The notes under the pieces: model-generated
Told to the model about the DNA's origin: nothing
Databases searched by the model: none
The model's input: the letters and a program-made list of their open reading frames with translations, nothing else
DNA from: Treponema sp. UBA1233
Lineage (GTDB): Bacteria > Spirochaetota > Spirochaetia > Treponematales > Treponemataceae
NCBI GenBank assembly: GCA_002309305.1
Contig: DBWR01000049.1
Coordinates: 30,763-80,817 of the forward strand
Reading direction: 5' to 3'
Length of the DNA stretch: 50,055 bases
Program-made: the position numbers and the translations under genes
Part shown: positions 42,110 to 50,055 of the stretch, piece after piece
How the letters are laid out: each line of letters starts with the position of its first letter
Position numbering within the stretch: position 1 is the stretch's first letter

Positions 42110-43108
42110 CAAGGTATGATGTTTATGATTTATACTTTTATTGTATATGGATTCGAAAGGACTACGTCGTTTTAGTATTTTTAAGTTTTCTTTTCTCCTT
42201 CTTTTCCTGAAAGATAGTTCTTTGTCATAAGAATATTGTCTAGAGTTGTTTCTTCGCTTTAATTTTCGAAAGCCCCATAATTTTATTTTCGTTTTTAGCA
42301 TTGAAAAAAGTGATTCCTTAAACTTTGCATTTCTTCTCTTTTTAGCTTCCACGTCATAAGCCCATTTGCTTACTTGACCGCCAAGCTGAATTTCCTCTTT
42401 TTTCTTTAAATCAACATAACCCCAGTGGAGTTTACCTGTACCATCTGTCCACGTAGGATCAAACCAGTAATATGTAGAATCCTTATACTGTACCCATATC
42501 CAAGCATGATTTGTTACAGGCTCCCCTTTTGAATCTTTGTGTGGAGTTATGTTTTTCGTGTATGTAATTCCTCTTCCTCCCGTTGAGAAATATATCTCAT
42601 CAGGAGCATTATCGTTCCAAGATGATATTTGAATAATATTTTGTTTTTCTGGAGAACAGACTGCAAACCATATTCTATAATATTTCAAGTTAGGCGAAAG
42701 TTCCGGATCGGGCTTTACAAAAGCAAGTCCCGCTTCTTCAAACTCTTGTGCATGTGTCTCAAGAAAAGATTGCATAGCTTGAGCATAATCTTGGCATACA
42801 CCATTAAAAGTTTTTTTCATTTGGCTATCATCTAGATAATATGTTGTAAAGTAATTACCTGGTTCATAAGTCCCATAATACTTAAAGAATGTTTCCTTAT
42901 CATAAGATCCTAGACTTGCAATATAAAGCTGGAGTGCATTCATAAGCTTTGTCAGTTCATTGTTTTTATCAGTATCAGTACTGGGCCAAGAATTTGCGTT
43001 TTCAACCATAGGTAAATATGGCTCCAAAATTTCTTTTGCACTCATCTCTGCAAACATGCTTAGAGGAAATAAAAGAATAATTACAAACAAAATAATTTTG
43101 CGGTTCAT
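42104..43108 (-). CDS. Exported transglutaminase-like protein with a basic C-terminal tail
   Basis: This 334-residue protein has a signal peptide (about 1-20, ending SMFAE). A transglutaminase-like Cys-His-Asp triad is visible: GVCQDYAQ (C105), NHAWIWVQ (H201) and WFDPTW (D217). Residues 255-334 form an unusual tail in which about 28 of 80 residues are Lys or Arg. The DNA is noticeably more AT-rich by eye than the neighbours, which may mean recent acquisition. It starts 1 bp after the VWA gene, so the two exported proteins are probably made together. Activity could be peptidase or cross-linking. Bacterial members of the fold are often proteases. Confidence 0.78.
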   Translation of the reverse strand: MNRKIILFVIILLFPLSMFAEMSAKEILEPYLPMVENANSWPSTDTDKNNELTKLMNALQLYIASLGSYDKETFFKYYGTYEPGNYFTTYYLDDSQMKKTFNGVCQDYAQAMQSFLETHAQEFEEAGLAFVKPDPELSPNLKYYRIWFAVCSPEKQNIIQISSWNDNAPDEIYFSTGGRGITYTKNITPHKDSKGEPVTNHAWIWVQYKDSTYYWFDPTWTDGTGKLHWGYVDLKKKEEIQLGGQVSKWAYDVEAKKRRNAKFKESLFSMLKTKIKLWGFRKLKRRNNSRQYSYDKELSFRKRRRKENLKILKRRSPFESIYNKSINHKHHTLL

Positions 43109-43109
43109 C

Positions 43110-44372
43110 CTACTCCAGTTTGTTTGGGACGATGATGCAGTGGATTGCTACATCCTTGTCCTTTGCCAGTGTCATTACTGTGTCCTGTGTGATTTTTTTT
43201 GTTCCTTTGGGGAACGGGTGCGGTTCGGCATCTCCTATCAGCACTATGCATTTTTCAGCATCTGAACGCCATGGATAGTATTCAAGGCCTGCGTAGAGTG
43301 CTTCATATACAGCTTCAGGAACATCTCCTCCCTCGTTGCCGTGAATCGAAACGGAATTCAAATTGGAGCTGAATTCATCAACATCTTCCGTAAAGTCAAA
43401 ATATTTTACAGGAAGTCCGTTTGTGTAATAATCGTCATTGTAGTCACGATATAAAAGAAGTCCCAGTCTTGCACTTCCAAATTCCTGCAGTTGGTCCACA
43501 AGTTTTGGAATCCATACTTTTTGAAGTGCTTCCAGATCGTCCTTCATGCTTCCAGTGGTGTCCAGGGCAAAAACGACATCCACCTTCATCTTTGATTTTA
43601 CGCTGTCCAAAAGATTCTGCAAATCAAACGGCAGTGTCTGTGGTCCCCTTGAGTAAACCATTTTACCGTTGCCCTTTTTTGCAATTTCCTTGAACTGTTC
43701 GGTTGCCATGGGGCTGTATTCATCTGTCAGTTCAACAACTATTTCTTCTTCACTTACTTCTTCCGTTTCATCTGCAAACTGTTCATCCGTTATCATTTCA
43801 TTTTGATAGATGAAGTCAAACATGAACGGATTGTCCTTCCATTTTCCTGTATAGTCTGCATATTTTTTTTCAAATGTACGGATGTTGATGAAAGTTCCCT
43901 TTGAAATTTCTACAGTTCCGTTTCTGCTCCACGGATAACCGTAAACCATTTTTCTTGGAATATAAATCAAAAAGCAGTCTCCCAGCCTGTCCGTATGAAC
44001 GACAGTAGAAGAAATCAAGCTGTATCTTGAAGAATCAGACTTAAGTTTTTTACCGTCAAGCAAGCGTGTTTCATCACCGTTAAGAGAATTATAGTTTTCA
44101 GCCCTATAGGCATAATTAGTTTCTTTTCCCAGAGGATCCTTTGTGGTTTCTACCAAAAGTACAGACTGCATGCCATCCTTTTTACGTACATAAAGGTTAA
44201 AGCCGTCTTTGGAAGTTCCTATTGATCTGCCAGTATTCCTTTCAATAAAGACATCATCTGATGTGATTGTAAGGTCTGGATTTGTATTCTTTGCAGATGA
44301 GTTTTGGCCAAAAGCAAGTCCTGCAAGCAAAAGCGAAAAGATTGAAATAATAAAAATACGTTTTTTATTCAT
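43110..44372 (-). CDS. Exported VWA-domain protein
   Basis: This 420-residue protein has a signal peptide (about 1-22, ending AFGQ). Residues about 30-195 show beta-rich sequence with no domain I recognise, then a Glu-rich stretch. From about 262 a von Willebrand A domain begins: VDVVFALDTTGSM (DxTxS form of the MIDAS, D271/T273/S275), later DYNDDYYTNG, and IVLIGDAEPHPFP as the last metal-binding loop. It probably binds a protein partner through a metal ion in the periplasm or outside. GGGAGG lies in front of the ATG at 44372, which rules out a longer form overlapping the methyltransferase. The transglutaminase-like gene follows directly. Confidence 0.85.
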   Translation of the reverse strand: MNKKRIFIISIFSLLLAGLAFGQNSSAKNTNPDLTITSDDVFIERNTGRSIGTSKDGFNLYVRKKDGMQSVLLVETTKDPLGKETNYAYRAENYNSLNGDETRLLDGKKLKSDSSRYSLISSTVVHTDRLGDCFLIYIPRKMVYGYPWSRNGTVEISKGTFINIRTFEKKYADYTGKWKDNPFMFDFIYQNEMITDEQFADETEEVSEEEIVVELTDEYSPMATEQFKEIAKKGNGKMVYSRGPQTLPFDLQNLLDSVKSKMKVDVVFALDTTGSMKDDLEALQKVWIPKLVDQLQEFGSARLGLLLYRDYNDDYYTNGLPVKYFDFTEDVDEFSSNLNSVSIHGNEGGDVPEAVYEALYAGLEYYPWRSDAEKCIVLIGDAEPHPFPKGTKKITQDTVMTLAKDKDVAIHCIIVPNKLE

Positions 44373-44420
44373 GTAATTCCTCCCAAAAATACTTTTTATT
44401 ATTATCGACATAAACATGTA

Positions 44421-45296
44421 TTATTCTGAATCATGTTCCTTTTTAAGAAGTGAAAAATATATAGGACCGCATCCTTGGGTTTTATGCGGCAAAAGATGGA
44501 ATCCACATTCCGTTTTAACGGCTCCATCAAGGATTTCTTCCAGACCTGCAATTCCCGGACACTTATCCTGCAGTCCCTTAAGGTTTTGTTCAAAAATCAG
44601 GCGGATTTCTTCTTCCTTAACAAGATTCGCATCATCAAACTTTTTAAACAACCTTGAAACAACCCTGTCGTTTTCATCTGGTGAAAGCGCACATGTTGAA
44701 TAAAGAAGATGACCTCCATTCCTCAAGAGCCTCCATGCACATGACAAAAGGGACCATTGCTCCATGGAAAGGGTTTTTATTCTTGCCGGTGACCATTGTT
44801 CAAGATATTTGCTGTCTTTTAATACATGTCGTTCGCTTGAGCATGGCGCATCCAAAAGAATTGAATCAAAACACTCGGTTTCTGTCCTGCACCATGTTGA
44901 ACCGTCGCTGCATTTTACCTGTATCCTACCGGAGATTGATTGAGGCAGTGACTCTGATATTACCTTGCAAAGCCGGTTTTTCCTTTCCGGGGAACGTTCA
45001 TTTGAAATGAAATTTGCTTCAGACCTCAGGTTTCCCGCCAGAATGAGTGTTTTGCCACCGGGAGCCGCACACAAATCAAGAACATCATCTGTATTTGAAA
45101 CAGGAAGACAAAGGGCGGCGCATACACTTGCGGCATCCATAAAATATGGCCTGCATCCAGAATATTCAACTTGAACGTACTTTGGTTCCTGCAAAAGGGA
45201 TTCCTTTAATTCATTCCAACTTTCTGTAAAAAGGGTTGAATAGTATTTTTCAAACCCCAAGGGTCCCCTTTTATCGTCTTCTTTCTTTTTGCTCAC
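44421..45296 (-). CDS. RsmB/NSUN-family RNA (cytosine-5) methyltransferase, NSUN4-like
   Basis: This 291-residue Rossmann methyltransferase has SAM-binding DLCAAPGGKT (74-83), motif IV DAPCS with C152, and motif VI LLYSTCALS with catalytic C202. Both cysteines needed for m5C chemistry are present. After PCS the sequence reads SERHVLKD rather than the SGxG of bacterial RsmB/RsmF, resembling the mitochondrial rRNA enzyme NSUN4 (TDRH-type). It lacks an N-terminal NusB-like domain, so it is not RsmB proper. The target is probably rRNA. The start is GTG in a GTGA overlap with the glycosidase stop. Confidence 0.85.
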   Translation of the reverse strand: MSKKKEDDKRGPLGFEKYYSTLFTESWNELKESLLQEPKYVQVEYSGCRPYFMDAASVCAALCLPVSNTDDVLDLCAAPGGKTLILAGNLRSEANFISNERSPERKNRLCKVISESLPQSISGRIQVKCSDGSTWCRTETECFDSILLDAPCSSERHVLKDSKYLEQWSPARIKTLSMEQWSLLSCAWRLLRNGGHLLYSTCALSPDENDRVVSRLFKKFDDANLVKEEEIRLIFEQNLKGLQDKCPGIAGLEEILDGAVKTECGFHLLPHKTQGCGPIYFSLLKKEHDSE

Positions 45297-46552
45297 TTTT
45301 TTTCCCTGTCAAAGTATTTTGAAATAAAATCACTCCCTTCTTTCTTTGCCTTATAAAACTGTTCTACACGGCTGTCCACAGAACCAAGCTGTTCTTGCAT
45401 TGAAGCGGGAACTATCTTCTTTTTTCCGTCTACATCCTTTACTTTCAATATTCCGCACTTTAGTTTGTATTCAATAACTTTCTTTTCCGCATCTCGTAAT
45501 TTTCTTGCAAATTCCCTGTCCTTTGAGGCCTGTTCCAAAAGGTTTTCCGCAACTTGTCCAAAGAGTTTTTCGCTAAGCATGATTACGTGAACGCCTGCTT
45601 CTATCGCCTGTATTGCGGCTGTTTCCAGCGGATATCCGTTATCTGCAAGAGCACCCATAAAAACATCATCGCTTATGACCAGTCCGTCAAAACCAAGCTG
45701 TCCCTTTAGCTTTTCCGTTACCCACACTTTGCTCAGACAAGCGGGAACTGAATCTACGGAAGGAACACGGGCGTGAGACATCAATACACTGGACGGATGT
45801 GAAGATAATATGAAATAAAACGGAAGAAGGAATTCATCGTCTACCCTCTTTTTGTCATATGAAATTTCTGGAAGTCCGGTATGAGGATCTGTACTTGTAT
45901 TTCCAGGGAAATGTTTGAGCACTGCATTAATACCGTTGGACTGATATGCATCCACAGCCGCCATCGCATAAGTAATTGAATGAGGAATGTCACCATATGA
46001 TCGTGTATCAAGGAATTCCTCATTTTCTTCGCTTAGAGATTCTGCAACCGGAGCTAGATTCATGTCAAAACCGATTGCCCTCATTTGGCGTGCCTGAATT
46101 GAATAAAGCTTCTTTGCCTGATTTGGACTTAAAGTTTCTGAAATTCTCTGTGCTGATGGAAGACTGCTTGAAAGTGAACGGAGCCTGTTTACGAGTCCGC
46201 CTTCCTGATCCACGGCAAGATATGGACGCAGGATTGAATTGTCATTGCAGTATTTTTCGATTGAAGAAATGAATTCTATGCTTTCTTCCACCGTGTCTCC
46301 AAGATTGTACGAAAAGAACAATGCTCCACCGGGAACCAGAGGTTTCCCATCACGGTTCCATTCTACGGCAGAGTAATCTTTATTCCCCTGAATGTTTACA
46401 AGAAATATTTGCGAAACGGCCTGTTCCTGAGGAAGTGAATTCAAATATTCTTCTATGCATCTGTAAACATCGTTTTCCTGTGCCTGTGAAAAAATAAAAG
46501 GAGAAAACAACAAAAATAACGCACAGATAAACAGACTTTTTTTCATAATCAT
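45293..46552 (-). CDS. Exported glycoside hydrolase family 3 protein (NagZ-like beta-N-acetylhexosaminidase)
   Basis: This 419-residue protein has a signal peptide (about 1-25, ending SQAQ) and then a GH3 TIM barrel: AVDQEGG (113-119), VLKHFPGN (211-218), TDPHTGLP (221-228, with the His of the NagZ-type His/Asp dyad, H224) and VISDDVFMGA (292-301) with the nucleophile Asp. These mark the beta-N-acetylglucosaminidase branch of GH3. Being exported, it would act on peptidoglycan sugars in the periplasm, unlike cytoplasmic E. coli NagZ. The gene begins 1 bp after fliJ. The ribosome site is weak, so coupling is likely. Confidence 0.9.
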   Translation of the reverse strand: MIMKKSLFICALFLLFSPFIFSQAQENDVYRCIEEYLNSLPQEQAVSQIFLVNIQGNKDYSAVEWNRDGKPLVPGGALFFSYNLGDTVEESIEFISSIEKYCNDNSILRPYLAVDQEGGLVNRLRSLSSSLPSAQRISETLSPNQAKKLYSIQARQMRAIGFDMNLAPVAESLSEENEEFLDTRSYGDIPHSITYAMAAVDAYQSNGINAVLKHFPGNTSTDPHTGLPEISYDKKRVDDEFLLPFYFILSSHPSSVLMSHARVPSVDSVPACLSKVWVTEKLKGQLGFDGLVISDDVFMGALADNGYPLETAAIQAIEAGVHVIMLSEKLFGQVAENLLEQASKDREFARKLRDAEKKVIEYKLKCGILKVKDVDGKKKIVPASMQEQLGSVDSRVEQFYKAKKEGSDFISKYFDREKK

Positions 46553-46553
46553 T

Positions 46554-47012
46554 TCAGCTTGAAGGAACAGTTTCTTTTTTCATTATCTTTTGAATGCTCT
46601 GGGAAGTCACAACATCATCCACAGCAAGTTCTTCCTGATGCTGATATTCATTTTTCCAGGCTTCGTATTTCTTTTCCTTGAGTTTTTCCAGTACCTTTAC
46701 TTTTTTCATTGCCTCACGGACAACCTCACGTTTTTGTTCCGCTATCATTTCAAGTTGAACAAGTTCGGCAAGCAGGGCTTCCTTTTTTTGATCGAGGTAT
46801 ATAAAGTAATCCTGAGTCTGTACATGAAGGGAAAAATCATTAAGTGAGTCTGCTTCTTTGGTAGCATGAACTTTTTTTGCTGCGATTGTTTTAAGCTGGT
46901 TGTTTACGTTTGCAATTTGGGCATTTACCTTTCCAAGTTCCATCTGAGCCTGGTCAAGTTCAAAATTGCGGAGGTCAAGTATTTTTTGCAGTGAGAAGGA
47001 AAACTTTTTCAC
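46554..47012 (-). CDS. fliJ: FliJ, flagellar export chaperone/ATPase cofactor
   Basis: This 152-residue protein is an almost continuous antiparallel coiled coil (KKFSFSLQKILDLRNFELDQAQMELGK is the family-typical opening). FliJ sits inside the FliI hexamer and links ATP hydrolysis to the export gate. The start codon is GTG, preceded by AAGGTGGTGAG, which is an extended match to the anti-Shine-Dalgarno complement. It follows fliI by 11 bp. Confidence 0.88.
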   Translation of the reverse strand: MKKFSFSLQKILDLRNFELDQAQMELGKVNAQIANVNNQLKTIAAKKVHATKEADSLNDFSLHVQTQDYFIYLDQKKEALLAELVQLEMIAEQKREVVREAMKKVKVLEKLKEKKYEAWKNEYQHQEELAVDDVVTSQSIQKIMKKETVPSS

Positions 47013-47023
47013 CGCTCACCACC

Positions 47024-48406
47024 TTACTTTGCCAGTATGTCAAACGTCGGATGAGCATTTGCCGGGCTTTCCACGTATTCCTCTTTTGGTATTGCAATTC
47101 CGCTAAGCTCAGAAAGCCTGTTCAATGTATCTTCCATTGTCAGATGTTCTTCCGTTTCCTGACACAAGAATTCTTCAATCTCCTGATGCTTATCAATGGC
47201 TTCATCAATTTCCGGAGAATTGCCCTTTTGATAAACACCTGCAAGAATCATTTCTTCCTGCTGAGAGTAATCTGCTATCCATTTCTTTACTTTGGTAACT
47301 GCCTTTAAGGTTTCTGGTCCTGATACCCTGCGGCTTAAACGGGAAATGCTTGCCAATATGTCAATTGCGGGATAATGCTGCTTTGCCTGAAGTGCACGGC
47401 TAAGAATAATGTGTCCATCCAGGGTTCCGCGTACTTTATCTGTAATCGGTTCATCCAAATCATCACCGTCCACAAGAACAGTGTAGAATGCTGTAATTGT
47501 TCCCTTTGCATTTGTTCCTGTGCGTTCAAGAAGTTTTGGAATCATGTCAAATACTGATGGCGGATATCCACGCTGTGCGGGAGGCTCACCTGTTGCAAGA
47601 CCGATTTCCCTCTGGGCATGAGCAAAACGTGTCACATTGTCAAACATCATCATGACATCCTTGCCCTGATCACGGAAGTATTCGGCTACTGCAGTACATA
47701 CATAAGCTGCCCTGAGTCGTGCTATGGATGGTGAATCACTTGTTGCAACAACTATAACGGAACGCTTGAGCCCTTCTTTTCCAAGATCCCTTTCTATAAA
47801 GTCATTTACTTCGCGTCCACGTTCTCCAATCAATCCTATTACGTTTATGTCTGCGTTTGTATTGCGTGCGATTGTTCCTAAAAGCGTGCTCTTACCAATT
47901 CCAGAACCAGCAAACAAGCCGATGCGCTGACCTTTTCCAACAGTCAAAAGTCCGTCTATGGCACGAACGCCGGTTGTTATCCTTCTGTTTATTGGTTTTC
48001 TTTCTAGCGGATTTGGTGCGGATGCAATTGCAGGGTACAAGGCTTTTGGAAGAATGTCTCCCTTTCCGTCAAACGGACGTCCTGTAGCATCTATTACGCG
48101 TCCCAACAAGCCTTCGCCAACGGGAACTTCCAGAACATGTCCTGATGCCGTTACCTGTGCACCAATTTCTATTCCGTTTGTATCACCATATGCCATGAGC
48201 CTTACAGTTGTATCCTCAAGGCCAACGACTTCTGCGGTTATAGATGTTTTTTCACTAGGGACTTCTATTCTACAGATTTCTCCGACAACACAACGGGGAC
48301 CGTTGCTTTCTATCATCAGTCCCTTTACGGCAGTAACTGCACCTGTGTATTTGATTGTGTCGGTTGAACGAACAGCGTTTATATATTTGTCAAAAAAAGA
48401 TTCCAT
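47024..48406 (-). CDS. fliI: FliI, flagellum-specific ATPase
   Basis: This 460-residue ATPase of the type III export apparatus has an F1-beta-like fold with P-loop AGSGIGKST (166-174), VIGLIGERGREVNDFIE and the export-ATPase-specific MMMFDNVTRFAHAQREIGLATGEPPAQRGYPPSVF region. It is distinguished from the V-ATPase subunits at the left edge by this last motif and by its neighbours FliH and FliJ. The ribosome site is G-rich (GAGGGTGGGGT immediately before the ATG). Confidence 0.97.
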   Translation of the reverse strand: MESFFDKYINAVRSTDTIKYTGAVTAVKGLMIESNGPRCVVGEICRIEVPSEKTSITAEVVGLEDTTVRLMAYGDTNGIEIGAQVTASGHVLEVPVGEGLLGRVIDATGRPFDGKGDILPKALYPAIASAPNPLERKPINRRITTGVRAIDGLLTVGKGQRIGLFAGSGIGKSTLLGTIARNTNADINVIGLIGERGREVNDFIERDLGKEGLKRSVIVVATSDSPSIARLRAAYVCTAVAEYFRDQGKDVMMMFDNVTRFAHAQREIGLATGEPPAQRGYPPSVFDMIPKLLERTGTNAKGTITAFYTVLVDGDDLDEPITDKVRGTLDGHIILSRALQAKQHYPAIDILASISRLSRRVSGPETLKAVTKVKKWIADYSQQEEMILAGVYQKGNSPEIDEAIDKHQEIEEFLCQETEEHLTMEDTLNRLSELSGIAIPKEEYVESPANAHPTFDILAK

Positions 48407-48427
48407 ACCCCACCCTCACGTTATGGA

Positions 48428-49360
48428 TTATAAATCAGGATTCGGCACCTCTGACTTGTTGACTGACTTGATTGGTGAAATACCCAGAATCTTAGTCTCA
48501 AGTTCACCGAGCTGGCTGGATATACGTGCATCGATTGCACCGAAGTCGGTTTCGATGATACATCCTCCGCGGTCTACGGAACTGTCTTCTACAACAGATA
48601 CGTTGCGGATATTTTCCACCTGACTGATAAAGTCCTTTGTATGATCGGTTGTAAGCTTTACATCCGCCATGTTTACACGGATGATTACGTCACCACGACC
48701 CTTAACCTTCTTAAGTGCCTGAACGACGTTTGCCATGATTACGCTCTTCTGGTTGTCGCTCATGATCTTAACGACCTTGCGTGTCATCAAGAGAACCAAG
48801 TCTACTATCTGGCCTTCTGTCTGATTAAGGATGTCCACCCTCTTGTCCTGAACGGCTTCGATCATCTTGTGGAGCCTTTCAACCAGACGTTCTGCTTCCT
48901 GATTACCAACCTGATATCCTTCTTCATGACCCTTGTCAAAACCGTCTTTCTGGGCCTTGTCAAAGATTCTCTGTTCCTCATCATGGGCGGTCTTTAGAAT
49001 CTGTTCCGCTTCTGCCTTAGCTTTTGCAACAACATCGCTGGCTTCCTTTTCGGCATTGTTCTTTATAACCTGTGCCTGGTCGCTCTGCTTTTTAACTTCG
49101 TTGAATGCGGCGCTTTCGGCATTCTTTATAATGCTGTCGGCATCAGACTGGGCCTTTGCAAGCATCTGGAGTTTTTCCTGCTCCCACTTCTTGGTAAACT
49201 CTTCTGCTTCTTTACGCAATTGGTCTGCGGTTGGACCCGTGTATTCAGGAACTTCCTCCACTACTTCTTCAACAGGAGTAACAAATTCCTTTGTAAGCTG
49301 GAGAGGTATTGTTTCGTTCTTTAAGTTTATCTGGTTTGGTCTGAATACTGTCTGTGCCAT
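48428..49360 (-). CDS. fliH: FliH, negative regulator of FliI
   Basis: This 310-residue protein has an acidic N-terminus (VEEVVEEVPEYTG), a very long Ala/Glu/Lys-rich coiled coil (about 45-170) and a C-terminal domain similar to V-ATPase E (about 190-300). It anchors FliI to the C-ring and acts as a stalk. AGGAG precedes the ATG. It lies between fliG and fliI, as in other spirochaetes. Confidence 0.93.
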   Translation of the reverse strand: MAQTVFRPNQINLKNETIPLQLTKEFVTPVEEVVEEVPEYTGPTADQLRKEAEEFTKKWEQEKLQMLAKAQSDADSIIKNAESAAFNEVKKQSDQAQVIKNNAEKEASDVVAKAKAEAEQILKTAHDEEQRIFDKAQKDGFDKGHEEGYQVGNQEAERLVERLHKMIEAVQDKRVDILNQTEGQIVDLVLLMTRKVVKIMSDNQKSVIMANVVQALKKVKGRGDVIIRVNMADVKLTTDHTKDFISQVENIRNVSVVEDSSVDRGGCIIETDFGAIDARISSQLGELETKILGISPIKSVNKSEVPNPDL

Positions 49361-49386
49361 AACTAACTCCTATTAAAACTCTTGCT

Positions 49387-50055
49387 TTAGTTGATGTACT
49401 CGTCACCGTCACCACGTGCGATAACAATTTCACCGGCATCTTCAAGACGGCGGATTACGCTAACAACCTTCTGCTGAGCTTCTTCAACATCTTTGAGACG
49501 TACAGGTCCCATGTATTCCATATCTTCCTTGAGCATGCTTGCCTGGCGCTTTGACATATTGCGGAAGATCTTGTCCTGAACTTCGGTATCAACGGACTTA
49601 AGTGCCTTGGCCAACTGCTGGCCGTCAACTTCACGCAGCACTTTCTGAATGTCGCGGTCGCCGATCATGACAATATCTTCGAATACGAACATGCGCTTCT
49701 TGATTTCTTCTGCAAGTTCCGGATCGTCTTCTTCCAAAGTTTCGATGATTGCCTTTTCGGAAGAACGGTCTACAAGGTTCAAGATTTCTACGATGCTGTC
49801 TACACCACCAGCTGCCGTATAGTCTTCGCTTGACAGTGTTGAAAGTTTCTTTTCAAGAACGCGTTCAACTTCACGAAGAACATCAGGGGATGTACGGTCC
49901 ATTGTGGCAAGACGTTTTGATACCTCAGGCTGAATTTCATCAGGCAGGTTCTGCAGGATGATTGCGGCCTTTGGAGGTTCAAGATATGCAAGAATAAGTG
50001 CGATTGTCTGCGGATATTCCTGCTGTACGAAGTTCAACAAGTGTGCAGGGTCTGT
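49387..50055 (-). CDS. fliG: FliG, flagellar switch protein (C-terminal 222 residues; runs off the right edge)
   Basis: The reading frame is open to the window edge and begins TDPAHLLNFVQQEYPQTIALILAYLEPP, the FliG middle-domain start (compare the usual 'LLNFI..EHPQTIALILAHL'). Visible parts are the middle domain, the EHPQR-like region, and the C-terminal torque domain with DRDIQKVLREVDGQQLAKAL and the charged helix MSKRQASMLKEDMEYMGPVRLKDVEEAQ that contacts MotA. About a third of the protein lies beyond the edge. fliF is expected upstream. Confidence 0.95.
   Translation of the reverse strand, partial: TDPAHLLNFVQQEYPQTIALILAYLEPPKAAIILQNLPDEIQPEVSKRLATMDRTSPDVLREVERVLEKKLSTLSSEDYTAAGGVDSIVEILNLVDRSSEKAIIETLEEDDPELAEEIKKRMFVFEDIVMIGDRDIQKVLREVDGQQLAKALKSVDTEVQDKIFRNMSKRQASMLKEDMEYMGPVRLKDVEEAQQKVVSVIRRLEDAGEIVIARGDGDEYIN

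Noticed and set aside
44373..44417. N-terminal extension of the VWA protein to 44417
   Set aside because: A GGGAGG site and a signal peptide begin at the ATG at 44372; the extension adds no recognisable sequence.
47024..48406. Possible F-type or second V-type ATPase subunit
   Set aside because: The motifs and the neighbours FliH and FliJ identify it as the flagellar export ATPase FliI.

Overview
The window looks like chromosomal DNA from a spirochaete of the genus Treponema, probably a non-pallidum, host-associated species. The evidence is gene content and order: the long spirochaetal motility run flbD-motA-motB-fliL-fliM-fliY-fliOPQR-flhB-flhA-flhF-flhG-sigma28-fapA, a second run fliG-fliH-fliI-fliJ, a V-type ATPase operon carrying the DUF2764 gene found in spirochaetes, and a GreA domain fused to a very large N-terminal helical-repeat region. 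The species cannot be named from the sequence alone. I saw no tRNA, rRNA, transposase, prophage or CRISPR array.

Left part (1-26000, all minus strand, so transcription runs right to left). From 26000 down to about 8250 is one nearly gap-free motility operon. It encodes flbD, the stator (motA, motB), the switch (fliL, fliM, fliY), the export gate (fliO, fliP, fliQ, fliR, flhB, flhA), the positioning and number GTPase/ATPase pair (flhF, flhG), a small membrane protein, sigma-28, FapA, a small Q/K/E-rich protein and a protein that resembles Bacillus SwrB. Below it lie galM, with its own promoter, and then the V-ATPase operon E-DUF2764-A-B-D-I-K, which runs off the left edge.

Middle part (26001-42100). 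A 311-bp divergent intergenic region carries heptamer repeats, a promoter and a three-unit palindromic tandem array in front of an omega-like gene and miaA. Then come a two-component system (minus), recO (plus), the operon pdp-recJ-M23 peptidase (minus), a TPR-like gene and the greA fusion (plus), an MBL-fold hydrolase (plus), and aroA-deoC (minus).

Right part (42104-50055, minus). The distal end of the fliG-fliH-fliI-fliJ operon continues without a visible break into an exported family-3 glycosidase, an NSUN4/RsmB-like RNA methyltransferase, an exported VWA protein and an exported transglutaminase-like protein.

The most unusual signals are these: (i) seven alternating 7-bp half-sites in the presumed 5' leader of the omega-like gene, with an eighth matching half-site covering its start codon; (ii) four genes (galM, recO, a TPR gene, aroA) whose -10 box ends exactly 6 bp before the ATG with no usable Shine-Dalgarno, which suggests leaderless mRNAs; (iii) an insertion of about 150 residues in RecJ that resembles a degenerate DnaQ-type exonuclease fold; (iv) a SwrB-like protein beside sigma-28, as in Bacillus; and (v) a V-ATPase operon without recognisable C, F or G genes, whose subunit E carries a histone-like Lys/Ala tail. 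I did not find a wholly new multi-gene system that I could defend.
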